From Gordius sp. MW1 (lineage: Eukaryota > Nematomorpha > Gordioida > Gordea > Gordiidae): a stretch of DNA of 64,000 nucleotides. The stretch covers positions 8,587,835 to 8,651,834 of the forward strand of contig OZ038527.1 in NCBI GenBank assembly GCA_964036665.1, given 5' to 3'. A program made the translations under genes and the position numbers. This document shows positions 31,983 through 44,369 of the stretch, in pieces; the stretch's first letter is position 1; the number at the start of each line of letters is the position of its first letter. The notes below the pieces were generated by a model. The model was not told the origin of the DNA. It searched no databases and saw nothing but the letters and a program-made list of their open reading frames with translations.

Positions 31983-33287
31983 ATGGGAAACGGCCGTACT
32001 TCCAGCCGCCTATTCTATTTATTCGACCGGTCCACCCAACGGAAATATCTCGTCGACACAGGCGCTGAAGTTAGCGTCATCCCACCCCCTCCCAAACATC
32101 CATTGATCCCGCATGGCCCAACTCTACAAGCGGCTAACCAAACCAACACACATACGGACAAGTCGTATTAAGTTTAGACCTTGGCTTGCGACGGGAATTC
32201 AAATGGGTATTTTTAGTCGCAGACGTACACACCCCCATAATTGGAGCTGACTTAATACATCACTATAAGTTGGTTGTGGACATCAACAACAAACGACTCA
32301 TAGATAGTACTACCCAGCTATCATCCAAGGGCACAACTTCACCACATCAGACATTCGGTATCCGTGATGCACTCAGCAATCACGGCACAAAATTCGATGC
32401 AATTCTGCACGAATTTCCATCACTCATATCCCCTCTAAACTTCAACCGACAGATTCCACCACATGATGTACTCCACCACATATTAACGAAAGGACCAGCT
32501 CAGTACGCACGTCCAAGAAGACTAACGGGGGAAAAGTTGAATGTCGCGAAAAAAGAATTCGAATATATGTTAGAGTTAGGAATCATTCAGAAATCAGAAA
32601 GCAACTGGGCAGCTCCATTGCATTTAGCCGCCAAAAAGACAGGCGATTGGAGGCCTTGTGGAGACTACAGAGGCCTGAATAAAGTCACAATACCGGACAA
32701 GTATCCTATACCACACATACACGATTTCACTGCCAATCTTCACAACAAAATCATATTCTCCAAGCTGGACCTCGTGAGAGCGTACCATCACATCCCCGTT
32801 GCGCCAAAGGACGTATGCAAAACAGCCGTCACAACACCTTTCGGCCTGTACGAATTCGCAAGAATGCCGTTCGGACTAAAAAACGCAGCACAGACGTTCC
32901 AACGATTCATTGATGAAGTCCTAAGAGGATTAGATTGCGTTTACGCGTACATCGATGATATCCTAATAGCCAGCGCGTCGGAGCAGGAACACGAACAGCA
33001 CTTGAGAATCGTTTTTCAACGATTGCAAGAGTACGATCTGAGAATCAACCCTGCGAAGTGCAAATTCGGAGTTGGTGAACTCGAATTTCTCGGACACCAG
33101 GTATCAAGCACCGGTATTGCCCCACTGCTCGACAAAGTCAAGGACATCAACGAGTTTCCCTTACCTGATTCACTAAAGAAGCTCCGGAGATTTCTAGGTA
33201 TAATTAATTTCTATCGGAGATTTCTACCCGGAATTTCCCGAACCCTCCAACCTCTGACCGAGTTGCTGAAGAAGTCCAAAAAGTCCA
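31983..33287 (+). pseudogene. E4 right-arm protease and truncated RT
   Basis: Protease carries DTGAEVSVIP. A small deletion near 32150 shifts the frame. RT then runs from [13 protein letters not shown] through [11 protein letters not shown] to LLKKSKKS, where it is cut at 33287 by the right LTR. It lacks RNase H and integrase. Protein-level differences from the left arm are few (for example A for T in the protease motif and M/I at LGMINF). Confidence 0.88.
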
Positions 33288-33667
33288 TGGTAGTTTGTAT
33301 ACCAATAAGAATATTTTACTATAACACAAAGTATTAGTTGTTTATTATTATTATAACTCACATAAGAAGATACAGATCACACAAGATTATTAAGTAAGTA
33401 ATGATATGAAGATATAGATCACACAAGAATATTAGGTAAGTAATGATATGAAGATATAGATCACACAAGAATATTAGGTAAGTAATGATATGAATAGAGT
33501 ATGCTGGAATAATGCGATTGTGGTAGCGATTTTGGGAAGGAATTGGGATGATGAATTTATGTGATTGTGGTAGCGATTTTGGGAGAAGGAAGTAATTCAA
33601 AAACTGTAATTGTCAATTGGTTACCTGCTCCTGGTTGCTTCATCTCGCCAATGTTTAAAACGCCACA
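33288..33667 (-). repeat. E4 right LTR (380 bp)
   Basis: It appears identical to the left LTR, including the 42-bp triplication. On the element strand its end CTACCA is followed by TGG and then RT sequence in reverse orientation. Only those three bases could be residual primer-binding site. Confidence 0.9.
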
Positions 33668-33673
33668 AAGGTA

Positions 33674-34154
33674 TATTGCTATAAAAACTTAAAAATTAAA
33701 TTAATTACTTTGATAATAAGCATTATAATACAAAATTCTATTCAATTTTAATCAATTCTTTATTACTTATGTTTAATAATATATATGTAATAGATAAAGG
33801 TTATACAATCAATTTTAATTATTTTATATGTGTTGTAACTTTTTATTAATTAAAATATGAGATTATTTATGTAAATTCAAATTTTTCTACTTTGCTTGAT
33901 TTTTAACAAGCTGAATTGTAAACTAGAAATGTAATAGAATTTGATTATATAGATAGCATGTTTATGTGTTATTTTCCAAACAAAAACGATAATTTACGAA
34001 TATTAAACAAATTTTTGCGGTTTTCCGATTAAAAAATAATAAACACCACTTTGTTTTTTTTTGGACTGAATAAGAAATCGCAATTTTCAGATAGCAAATA
34101 TAGTCCAAAATTTAGGATTGTTTAACAGTGGCCTGGTGGCCCAAACATACATTC
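33674..34154. promoter_or_regulatory. Upstream region of Roc2 built from copies of gene X flanks
   Basis: The part at about 33885-33985 resembles the 3' flank of gene X (27330-27445) in direct orientation. The part at about 34040-34140 resembles the upstream flank of gene X (22500-22590) in reverse complement, including TTTGGACTATATTTGC and the GGTGGCC block. It must contain the Roc2 promoter and 5' UTR. No TATA box or initiator could be assigned with confidence. Confidence 0.5.
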
Positions 34155-35132
34155 ATGGACATAAATGAGGATGAAAAGATTTTTACAATTAAAAAATGGA
34201 ATGGGGTTGCGATGTGGAGTTGGGATGTTCAAAGTGACGTGTGTCCCATATGTCGCTGCAATCTAATGGGTACCCATTGCATTGATATAAGCTAAAGATA
34301 TTTTTTTAAAAATTTGTCAGTATATACAGTCAATTTTCATTAATTTAAAATTTTGTTAAAACTAATTTTGATACTCATTTACAGAAGCCTGTTTAAAATG
34401 CCAAGCAGAGAACAAGCAGGATGAATGTGTCTGTAAGTAATATAACAACTTTTAAAGACATTTTAAACAGCATTAATTACAATAATCAATCCTACATTGA
34501 ATCTCCTAAAATTAACACTCTTCCTAGTTATATAATTTCAAATGACAAAATTTGTTTTTATATAATTTTAGGCATTTTTTATAAGTTAATATAGAGACAA
34601 TTTTGTGGCATTCTTTAACTTTTGGAGAATAATAATATATAATTAAACAAATTTGTCATGATTTAAATTATTAAACACAAAGGTAAATAATGAAATTACA
34701 TACAATTAATACAATTTCCTAATAGAATGTAAATTTAAGAATTTGCATCAAAAGTGTTTTCAAAAAGTAAACATCAAAACTGATTATAGATGTTTTGCAT
34801 TGCAGAATTTTGCTTTACTCAAGAATTTTTTGTTTATAATTGTCATATTAATTGTATTATTTATCTCTTTTTCTTTAATTAGTAACTATAAATTTTTAAT
34901 GATTTCTATAGATTTAAACTTTCTTTAATATATAATCAAAAATAACAATTATTTATAAGAAGCATACTTGCAATGTGAAAAGAACTATTAATTTATTTTT
35001 CATTGTGTTATAGGTGTATGGGGAGAGTGTAATCACTCCTTCCACAATTGTTGTATGGCTAATTGGGTGAAAGAAACCAACAGATGCCCTTTGTGCCAAC
35101 AAGAATGGTCGGTGCAGCAGATTGGAAAGTGA
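34155..35132 (+). CDS. Roc2: RING-box protein 2 (cullin-RING ligase catalytic subunit)
   Basis: Three exons, 34155-34269, 34385-34432 and 35014-35132, give a 93-residue protein with clean GT-AG junctions. It starts MDINEDEKIFTIKKWNGVAM. The RING-H2 ligands follow in order: CPIC, then CLKC and CVCVWGECNHSFHNCC, then CPLCQQEW, ending QQIGK. The stretch KKWN...MWSWD and the end NRCPLCQQEW match the RBX2/RNF7/SAG family rather than RBX1 or APC11. The family pairs with cullins (chiefly Cul5) and recruits the ubiquitin-conjugating enzyme. An in-frame stop at 34113 and no other ATG support the start. It is a little shorter at the N-terminus than the human protein. It lies tail to tail with the SUN gene, 515 bases apart. 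Confidence 0.94.
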
Positions 35133-35647
35133 CATTCTACTTTAATACATTTTTATTGACAACCAAACAAAATAACACAAAGACACAGGAGAGAGAATTA
35201 TTAAAACTAACGTTGATGTAGGGTAATAGCTCAAGTGATGACACACATTAAATTAAAATCTATAATATGTTATTTACAATAAAAACGTGGTAATAAGGTG
35301 TAGGACAATCACCCAGATAAATTATGTGCGAGATAATAAACTAAGAATTCCATAATAAGTAATATTTTTCTAGAGACAAGGATTATGGGTGAGATTAAAT
35401 TAAGTGACAAACGTATATATATTTAAAGACTAAATTGCATAGTGGATGGCAACATGGGTATTATAAAACTTCTCACTGACATTTGATAATTGCCCAAAAA
35501 AATGGGAATTTTTTCAATCGATTCTGCCAACTAATCTAAAAATTAATGGGAAGTTTTATAAAATATAAAGAGGAGGTGTACAACGACATAATATTAGAAT
35601 GTTGTCGAATAAGTAATATGAATGATGGGTGTTATGTTCAAAATATT
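35133..35647. other. Intergenic region between convergent genes
   Basis: It must hold the 3' UTRs and poly-A sites of both Roc2 and the SUN gene. No other gene is visible. A 65-residue plus-strand frame at 35546-35743 overlaps the last SUN exon on the other strand and is a shadow. Confidence 0.6.
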
Positions 35648-38600
35648 TTAATGCCGTTCCTGATGATCTTGCAGAGTTCCGTGCACACGGAATCTGTACA
35701 GACAAGTGTATTCGGGGTTACCCCAATTGCTTTCGATCTTTAGTTCAACATACCTCACGTAGCCAGGGTCCGGTTTCTGCAATTAAAGACGGAAATATAC
35801 AAGGATTTTTTTAAATATATTTTATTTTGTTTAATAAGCCTTAAAACTCATCAAATTAGCAGCACAAATATTAAGTGTTTATATAAAAAGGAACTCTGTC
35901 TTAAATATTAATGCTAGCAATTAATAAAACAGTGTAAAACCTGGCTGATAAAAAGCTGCAAAGGTTTGCCATCCTTGTCGAATCGGTAACGGCCCAACAT
36001 GGTTCCACTCACGTCATTTTCATCTTGCAACGCCTAAGTTATGTGACAATAATATGTTAAATGACATGCATGGCTTTCAAATAACTTAAATGTTTCATCA
36101 AAAATTATTTAAAATTAGAGGAACAATGTTGATGGGGAAAAAAACCTTTTTCAAGTGTTAAAACTTACCCAAACAGAAAAATCCTTGGGGGCGCTATCAA
36201 TGGTACCCGAAGGAGAGAGAGTTTTAGGAATGTGATCAATAGTAAAAGCTGTAGGCTTTATAGTGGCTGCCAACTTGATGACCAAATAACCCACAGGTCC
36301 TCTAAAAGCCCAACACTGACCGGGTTGAGTTCCAGGCTAAATAAATATGTTTAAAATAATCAATTATTAACTTAAAATCTTATTCCAAACTTCAATATAA
36401 CTAAACAACATTCGAAATACATGAGCAATACAGCCTCATTCAAGAAAATATCTGAAAATCTACAATTTCCCTGTTTTTAATAACATATCTTTCAATGCGA
36501 AAAGCTTAGAGGGATTTCATCTTTTTTTTTGCCTTATCTTTAAAATTAGTTAATTTAGCCCATTGCACCAACCCAGAGTTATGTCATTAGATAATTTACT
36601 ACAATGATAGGTCAAAAATTTTCTCCGAGACCCACATAACAGATAATTCAAACAGTGATAGACCTGAATGGCTATGCGGGGTGAATTGGCCTTGTACCAG
36701 AGGGGGATGCCCCAAAGCTTGATGAGAGCGGCGTGGGCATCGTAGGTTTCGGAGCAACGCGTATTAACAACGGTTCCACCACCAGACTCTAACGCGTAAT
36801 CCGGCATGCCCGTTTGGTCGGCCGAGTATAGGTCCAACATTTCTTCGATTATTTTTCTTACTCTCTATACAACAAAATGGCCAAAATATATTGGTACAAA
36901 CAGCTATTATTTAACAAACTGATATAAAGGATGATTTATAAAAAAACAAAACATTTTTATTTACAACTTTTCTCGGGAAATAAAAAAACGAGCAAATATA
37001 GGAGCTTGAAGGTGAATATGGGCGATATATAAATGATTAATTCTTACAAAAGGTAATTTTGAAGCTAATAGGAGAGTTTAGCTCATATTTGAATAAATGA
37101 TTTTATGCACCTACATTTTTGTATACATATACGAGTTTAGCTCATATTTGAATAGATGATATCATGCACTTGCATTTTTGTATATACAAACATATAATTT
37201 ATTATTAATGAAAACGACATAACATTATAATATGAAAGATCAGGTTAATGTATTATAAAATAAGTTTGTTATAAAGATTGCCACCATTCTGTTTAGTGTT
37301 TCGATCTCGTGTCGGTCTCAAAAACATAATCTCGTCTCGGGAGCGATTATGAAAATCTCGCCTGAGTCTAAAAAAATCTCGGTCTCGTCTCGTCTCGCCT
37401 TTTTAAAAATATATATAAGGAATAAAAAATTTTCCTGTTTTATTAAAAATAGAAAATGAGTGTTTAAAAATCCAAATGGCAAACTTTTATATTTTTTGAA
37501 AAATTGTATACACAAACTTTTTAAAAATTTAGCTGGACACGACATCTCACTGAAAATATGGATCAATTCATAAAAATAACATTTTCCATAAAGTGCAGAC
37601 TAAAAAAACTATAAATAAATTTAAAGTATAGAAAATTAAATTTATAACATTTGTATCAAATTCACTGTGTTAAACTATAAATAGACTTAGAAAATTATAA
37701 GTTCGCTTATAGTTGACTTAGTTGCATAATTGAGCAAATTGCAATCCTTTATTAAACCTGAAGCTTCAAAGTTGACCTTAACATATTTAAGGCAAACGTT
37801 TAAGTCCATTGATATTACCATCATCAATTATAGCCCATGGAGTTTATTGCATGTTTACTATAACGTTATAAACCACAAGTACAAGTGACTTTCAATAGGA
37901 ATATTATTATTTACGGAATTGATAATTAGTTGCACATATGAAAACGTAGTAAAACCAGCAGAATTATTAAAGGATCAAGGACATAAAGTTTTAAACTTTA
38001 AATTAAATTGCACGTATTTAATTTTATGGCAAAAATCATTATAATCAAATTTGTATTTCTAAATAACTACCTTCCAATCTAACTAACTATGCCATTAAAT
38101 GGTAATTTATCTAGTACAATATAGGTTCGTGTTTATTTTGCACAATTATAGAAATTATAGTAAATTTGAATGCACCTGCCAAAGCTTATGAAAAGTAAGG
38201 CATATGACAAAACTATGTATTCACATAATGTCTTATTAAGGTACAAAAATTTGGGAGGCATACTATTAGTTGAAGCATAAAAACTTCTAGAAAACTCATT
38301 ACTCTATTGTACTTTTAAAATTGTATACACTAAGGTGTCAACAATAAGTAAATGATTGCCAAATTTTATATTTGTTTGCAAAAATATATGATATTTATTA
38401 CAATTAGGGAATTTTTTTAATATCAAACATATTCCATACATATTGATTTACACTTAATACCTAAAATGTAAATCATGAAAATTAAAATATACAGTAATTT
38501 ACTAAAATCTAACGATCAATAAAAAGTCGAGATCTCGCCGAAAAAATCTCGTATCGTCTCGTCTCGACATCAAAATTCTCGTCTCGATCTCGACTCCATT

Positions 38601-41600
38601 TTTCAAATTCTCGTTCGAGACGAGACCAAGAATTTTCTCGGTTTTTCCGCATCACTAATTCTGTTAAGCCTTATTAGTGGCGTAGTTCGAGTTCGTAATC
38701 TCAACCCAAAACAAGATATTAAATTTGGTGTCAGTTTTATGACACTACCTAAGAGGATTATAAAAAGAAGTAACCTGTTCTTCTAAGCAGGACCCCTTGT
38801 CTCCTCCACCTGCACCATCGCCTGGAGAGACCAAGGATTGAAAAGGAATTTTTTCCTTGATTTCGCGTACCAAAAGGTGCTTTAACTCGTTTAAATCTTT
38901 TCCCATCTAAAGCAAGAAATTGCTATTAATTATCGTGTATATAAGGATTAAGCCAAATAATTAAGATCACATGTATTCCTTCCCACCTTTGTTATATTGA
39001 TGTGAAGAGCGCTCTTAAGTTCATCCAGTTTTGAGTGGCTGGCAAAGTGTTGCTGGAGCAGGCCGTAAAATTTATCTTTCGTTTGGGCATCCATGTCGCT
39101 CACCTTTAACTTTTAATTATAATAAACGCTTGAAGCAATCAATACAAATTGCTAAGATTCTTTTAATCGATAAAAACACAAAAAACGTAATCAACAAAGA
39201 GGGATTACATCTTATATAAATAAATTTTGGCTTGTCAGAGTTAAAGCAAAAATTGCGTTTTTGGCATAAACGATAGTTGTCATAAATAATGGATTTTATT
39301 GAACAAAGGGCGAGGGTATAATCCCAACATAAAAAGGACATAGCTCACATTAAAAATTTGAACAACAGCACTTATTGGAGGTTCAGATATAGATGAATGT
39401 AAAATGCAGCCTATATCTTTAGCCCTAGAATTATAAAAAATGAATCAAGTTATTAAAGGGGAAATGGATGTTTTGGGGAAAAGCCTTAATATTTAGGGGA
39501 ATCCAAAAAACATAATTGCTTCAAATATAAAGTTTAAATGTCTAGACACCCTCCAAGGGTATGCCTTCAACTTTCGTAATTAACATCAACTATGAGCTAT
39601 TGTGTGCTCTAAGAGAATCAATCCATCACCGTTAAACCGACCTTTAACAAGAGGTTGGCGATGTCCGATTCCCCTAAGGTGCCCTCCTTGTTATAAATCA
39701 CATCCCGTTTGCAGCATTCCTTCGCAAACTGCGACAATTTTTCCGTATCAAGCCTAGATTTTTCGATCGCTTTGTGAATTGCCTCAACTTGGACGTTAAG
39801 AGTGTCGGTGCGGGTTAAGAGAGTTTGCAGCGATTTGTCGTTCAGTATGCGACCGAGACTCATTTTGGCTGTCTCGAGTTCTCTCTCTTGAACCTGGAAA
39901 ATCATATTAACGTAAGTCCCTAAATCACCCTAAATTCCATTGAAATATTAGTAATAATAAATGTAATCGTGCGGTTTCCTATAAATCTTGGTGCCAGTAA
40001 GTAACATAAGGATATTTTTAACAATAAAGATTGAATCAGTGTTGATAATAAATTATTTGCATGATAAGGACTGGCGAAAAAGAAAGAGCTTACAAGGCTC
40101 CTATTAGTCTTAACAACACAATTACCAGAGATCTGGGGTTTACATATAAATTAATAAGCTTTTCAAATTAAGGCTTTAGAACTTCTCAAAATCTATAAAA
40201 AAATACATAGTACACAACGCTGTTTAAACCCCGAAATCAAATCACATTTTAGCACGGCATACCTCAGTTTTAGCGCTCAAGGCGTCGTATTTACGTTGCA
40301 GCCCGTTCAGTAACGTAGTAAGTTGCGCTAGTTCCCCCTTCAAAAGAGCCAAAGAAGAAGAACTTTGACTATCAGTTCCGCCAGGGTGAGAGCTGATTAA
40401 CTTAGCGTTAACAGTGTTTAGTTTATCCTTAAGTTCCGTAATGTCCTTGCCAACCACATTTTCTATCAATAACTTGAGGTCTTGGGGGCTATCTTTGCTA
40501 CTCTTCCACCAATCGGGATCGTAAGGTTTCTCCTTGTCTTTCAGAATTTCCAAGTGCGAAATTCGACTTTTAAGCGCGTCGTAATCCGCCTAAGTAGGGT
40601 AGTATAAAGAATGAGTTAAATTGATTAGTTAGACAGCCTGTAAAAAGTTTTTTTTGCATCCCTCTATTAATATCTAGCTAGATAGTTGCTAACCAAGCTT
40701 ACGTTATTAAGAATCGAAAGCACCAATAAAAATATGAAGGAAATTTGGGGGATAAGCTGCAGTCATGCGGCATTGTTTTGTATAAAGTCTTAGACCTTAA
40801 CCTTAGACAGGGTATTATTAATCTCTTTTCAAAACCAATACAGACAACAAATATGTCATATATCTTATTAAATTTAAACCAAAACATATAAAAGACGGAT
40901 TTCACGCAAATAGATTTTAAGATGCTTAAATCATGCGTTTTAAGCAAAAGGGGGCTCAATTGGACGCGCAACTTATCCCCAAAACAAGACTTAAAAATTA
41001 AATTATGGTAAAGACTTTTGATTTTTTGAAAAAAACTTTTATAAAATTTATTTTTCTAGGTAAAACTTAGTAGAAAGAGGAGTACATTGGCATATCTGTT
41101 GCAAGAGAAAGAGAAATACACCTTGAGAGCGCCGTAGGCAGATTTAAAGGCATTTAACAGGGGAACGTGGGAGGATTTTTCGGACTTCTCTCCAGATTGA
41201 TCATTGTCTTGACTAAAGAGGTGTTTAGCTTCCTCTAACACCATCCTAATGTCCGAGTCCGGGCTCCACTTCCCTCCTGCCCCACGAAACGAGGTTAAGT
41301 TAGTCAGCCAACTCGTGAGGGCGTGCAATTTGGTGGCCGTCATATTTTTTACGTCGGGCACCTTATCCAAGACCTTCTCCTAAGTTTAAAGATGGTATCA
41401 AAGGAAATTTTTATTCAATGATGAAACACGACGAAAATCGCTAAACACGATAAACTTTAAAAAGAGTGCAATAAAAATAAAAAACATTCTTTACTTTATG
41501 CAAGGGAAAACAAATGTATAATTTATCATTTCATAAATTATACATAATATTGATAAATTTTTATAATAAACTTATTAAACAAGAGTTTACCAAAACAAGA

Positions 41601-43367
41601 GTTTACCAACATACTATGGGTTTTAATGTATGGGAAAGAAAATGATTAAAAAGCAATTAATAAAACAACAAAATAAACAAATCAAATATAAAACCCTACA
41701 ATAAAATAAAACGGTATATGTATATGTTTAAGATCGTATAAAAATACATTCAGGGCGTTGAAGCGAGTTTTTAAAGGCTGATAATAGTCGTTTATCCTTT
41801 GATTGTGCTTCATGTAATCATCCACAGGTCCACGTTTAAGGTACAATGCTGAATAAATAAAAACATGCAAAGTAAATCAAAAGATAAAAAACAGCCTTAT
41901 ATATTGTATTATATATAAGTCAAAAATACTGAGCAAAAGGGGGAGAAGCAGTAGTAACAAGCAAGGTAGACTGCACAATGGAAATAAAGTATGGCGTTGA
42001 CCATGCCTAGACATATGAATGCAACATTTTAGAAATATAGTGAGTTTATGCTAAAAAATAATTTTTTATAAATTTTCTAAATACATTACCCAGATTCTAT
42101 TCCTTATAAATTAAATACCTTCTTGCATAAGTGTTCTGAGGATGGCCCCTTGTTTGACGATCATATGTATCACCCTGACTTCTGGTATTATATTCTCTAT
42201 GTTGCCTGGAGCCAAAGATGTTTTGCAATGTTTCCAAAGTTTTATGACCAGTTTGGTGAATCAAATTAAAAGCTCCATTCTTCAAATTCAATGCTTTTGA
42301 ATGAACAAAATGACTCAGCCCAACATTAGTCTCATTTTCCTGCCCTCTATGGGTACCTCTGTCAAAATGTTGATGCCTTGGACGTGTAATGTCATTTCTA
42401 CTAATCTCATCTACATCATGCAAAGATGCTATTAAAAAAGATAATTTTATAAACAATTTTATTAAAATTATTATTATATGTATGCTTTAAATATCTAAAC
42501 TTACACTTATTTATGCGTGCTGATCTTCTAGTTCCTCTCCCATAATTTTTTATTGAAGAAATTTCATCCTCACCTTCAATCTCTTGTTCATTAATAAAAT
42601 GAGTTGAACCACTAGAATTTCTTGGAAAATAATTTTTTTTGAAAGGATACATATGATGTACAAGTTGGTAGATTTTAAAAACAGCAGATAAAAGGGCATC
42701 TAATTCAAATAATCAATCATTATTAACAGTATCAAATTTACTTTTGAACGAATATATTTTGATTAAAGTAATTTGTATAATTGATCTTATAAAGGCCACT
42801 AAGCAATTTATAAATAAATAAAAATAATTGGGTTGAGATCTAGCATGTTGTAGGTTTGGATTGACATTTCTTTCTTCATCAGAAAAGTCAAGTCCTATAA
42901 AATTTAACACAGAAACTTTAAAATTACCATATAAATTAGATATATTTGTAGATTTGGACTGATTACCACCTAACAATTTAGATCTTGATTGATTTTGTTG
43001 ATAGTAGTGTTTTGGTGTCCCATAAAAAGAAGATCTTGCAACTAAGTTTTGTTCTTCAAGGTATACTCTTCTACCAAGAAATAAAATAATAAATGTTAGT
43101 ACATTCATATTAATATTTAATAATGTAGGCACACTACCTTGTAGAATGTATTGATGTTGGGAGAGATTGGTCTAAAAAATATTTAAACATAAATCTGACA
43201 TTAATACCTCCAATATCATCTCTCAATGATGTCATCTTTTTACTATGGCCTACTAACTCTTCACCAGTTCTATGCCTTAAATTTGGCCTAGACATTATAG
43301 GTATTGAGTAATTTTCTTCATCCAATATATCAATTAAGGATTCATGCGAATAACTAGGACTATACAT
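35648..43367 (-). CDS. koi: SUN-domain nuclear-envelope protein (klaroid/SUN1-like)
   Basis: Fifteen exons join in phase: 43367-43138, 43070-42742, 42699-42505, 42428-42119, 42006-41930, 41848-41748, 41379-41122, 40589-40263, 39893-39642, 39103-38987, 38906-38775, 36864-36664, 36336-36169, 36033-35941 and 35776-35648. They predict 972 residues. The N-terminus ([23 protein letters not shown]) resembles SUN1. A leucine-rich membrane segment ([18 protein letters not shown]) is near residue 370. A helical lumenal region follows to about 775. The SUN domain covers about 790-965, with [38 protein letters not shown] and [21 protein letters not shown] proteins span the inner nuclear membrane and bind KASH proteins to form the LINC bridge. 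The weakest joins are the 42-nt intron 2 and the exon 5 donor. A hAT element sits in intron 11. Confidence 0.88.
37294..38657 (-). mobile_element. hAT-type non-autonomous element, copy B (in SUN intron 11)
   Basis: It is complete, 1364 bp. Ends TAGTGTTTCG and, inverted, TAGTGATGCGG. A perfect 8-bp target duplication ATTCTGTT lies at 37286-37293 and 38658-38665. Both subterminal regions are dense in GAGACGAGAC/CTCGTCTC motifs. No transposase frame is present. TAGTG ends with an 8-bp duplication fit the hAT superfamily. Confidence 0.85.
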
Positions 43368-43900
43368 ATAACTAAAAATAATGTGTAAAATAAATCTACC
43401 TAATCGAATAAGTGTAATTGGTTTTAGGCGAGGTAAGTCTAAATAATTAAATTTATCAAATATAATTCATTACCTTTTCCAGAGGTTATGTATTAAATTT
43501 TGTCTTTGTCTAGAATAAAAACATGACAAAATAAATAAGTTAAATACTTTTTCTCAGGAGAGACTCTTAAAGGGGACGTAAGAATTTGTTGAACCATAAT
43601 TTAATAAGCGTATAATCATTATTAGATGCTCAAAGCAGTGAATGTAAATTGATGACAAAGCAGAATTATAAACACAAGTCGAGAAGCGTTCTATGCCATT
43701 CATAGACCTTATCTTGTTTCTAAAGTTGTAATAGCTACTATGAATCTATTTAAATATTTGAATAAGATTTGCAATTCAGGTCAGTTTTATTATGATAGAA
43801 GGGGAAAAAGCTGAAGTTTGGAAGTGCGAAGATAATTATATAATATCAAATTGAGTTTATTTAAATTTTATTTTAATAAAAGATTAATTGCTTTAGTTAA
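43368..43900. promoter_or_regulatory. Presumed upstream region of the SUN gene
   Basis: The predicted SUN start codon is at 43367. This AT-rich stretch should hold its promoter and any 5' UTR exon. No core promoter element could be assigned, and no other gene is seen. Confidence 0.35.
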
Positions 43901-44000
43901 CTTCGGGCCGGTCGAGCCGCCGCATTAAACCGAGCCCGAGGCCTGATTATTTTATAAAATTTTGCCCGTCGGGCGGTCCTTGCAGGGCTCTACTTATGGG
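43900..44000 (+). mobile_element. hAT end remnant (GC-rich) next to an orphan open frame
   Basis: GCCCGTCGGGCGGTCC and a terminus TGCAGGGCTCTA match the GC-rich end type of H2. Only one end is visible. It abuts a minus-strand open frame (44132 downward, MFLHRKKKQELSYLLKSAQE) that runs into the element and is cut by it. That frame is unidentified. Confidence 0.5.
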
Positions 44001-44369
44001 GTAGTCTTTTGTTGAAACATGTCGATATTTAGTAAGATGAACTAAAGAATTAAATGCCTTATTCCTCTGTCCCTCTTGTGCTGACTTAAGCAAATAACTT
44101 AACTCTTGCTTCTTTTTACGATGCAAGAACAATTAAAATTCCAAAGATGCGATGGATCGAAGGCGCCGTTCACCCTTTGTTAAAAAGTTATTTAATTTAG
44201 TTCTAAATTAAAGTTTATGCATATTGGTAAACGTAAAATGCACCATCTAATACATCACTATTCTAGCTAAAAAGATTCTTAACTTCTGTTATAGATTGAA
44301 CGTGACATTTTTACTTTAAAATTTTAAAGTAAATATTAGTTTTCCATTAATTTTTAAAGAGGCAAATGC
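44001..44369. other. No gene seen apart from the orphan minus-strand frame
   Basis: The first 130 bases encode the lysine-rich orphan frame on the minus strand (FNSLVHLTKYRHVSTKDYP). It may be an exon of an unrecognised gene. The rest is AT-rich without signal. Confidence 0.3.

Larger units (their letters stand above)
27467..33667. mobile_element. Palindromic CsRn1-type gypsy composite E4
   Basis: Two 380-bp LTRs in direct orientation bound the unit, with AAGGTA at 27461-27466 and 33668-33673. Inside, a minus-strand element (polypurine tract, integrase, RNase H, RT, protease, gag) runs from 27847 to 31419. A plus-strand copy of gag, protease and RT runs from about 31421 to 33287. The two arms are near-identical inverted repeats (left arm ending 31419, right arm starting about 31561) around a 140-base single-copy gag spacer. 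The right LTR abuts the RT sequence instead of a primer-binding site. One target duplication around the whole suggests it integrated as a ready-made palindrome. Confidence 0.88.

Noticed and set aside
30912-32068. 88-residue frames at 30912-31178 and 31802-32068
   Set aside because: They are alternate-frame shadows across the E4 gag-protease junction, mirrored by the palindrome.
34155-35132. APC11 or RBX1 as identity of the small RING protein
   Set aside because: KKWN...MWSWD, CLKCQAENKQ and NRCPLCQQEW fit RBX2/RNF7 better. APC11 lacks the MWSWD context, and RBX1 ends in a different NREW-type motif.
39031-39341. Open frames on both strands around 39.0-39.3 kb
   Set aside because: They overlap or shadow SUN exon 10 and its intron. 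Only the minus-strand exon 39103-38987 is in phase with neighbours.
43138-43211. Ending SUN exon 1 at the donor GGAG|GTATTAATG
   Set aside because: That join puts the next exon out of frame with an immediate stop. The donor at 43137 (AAG|GTAGTG) keeps the frame.
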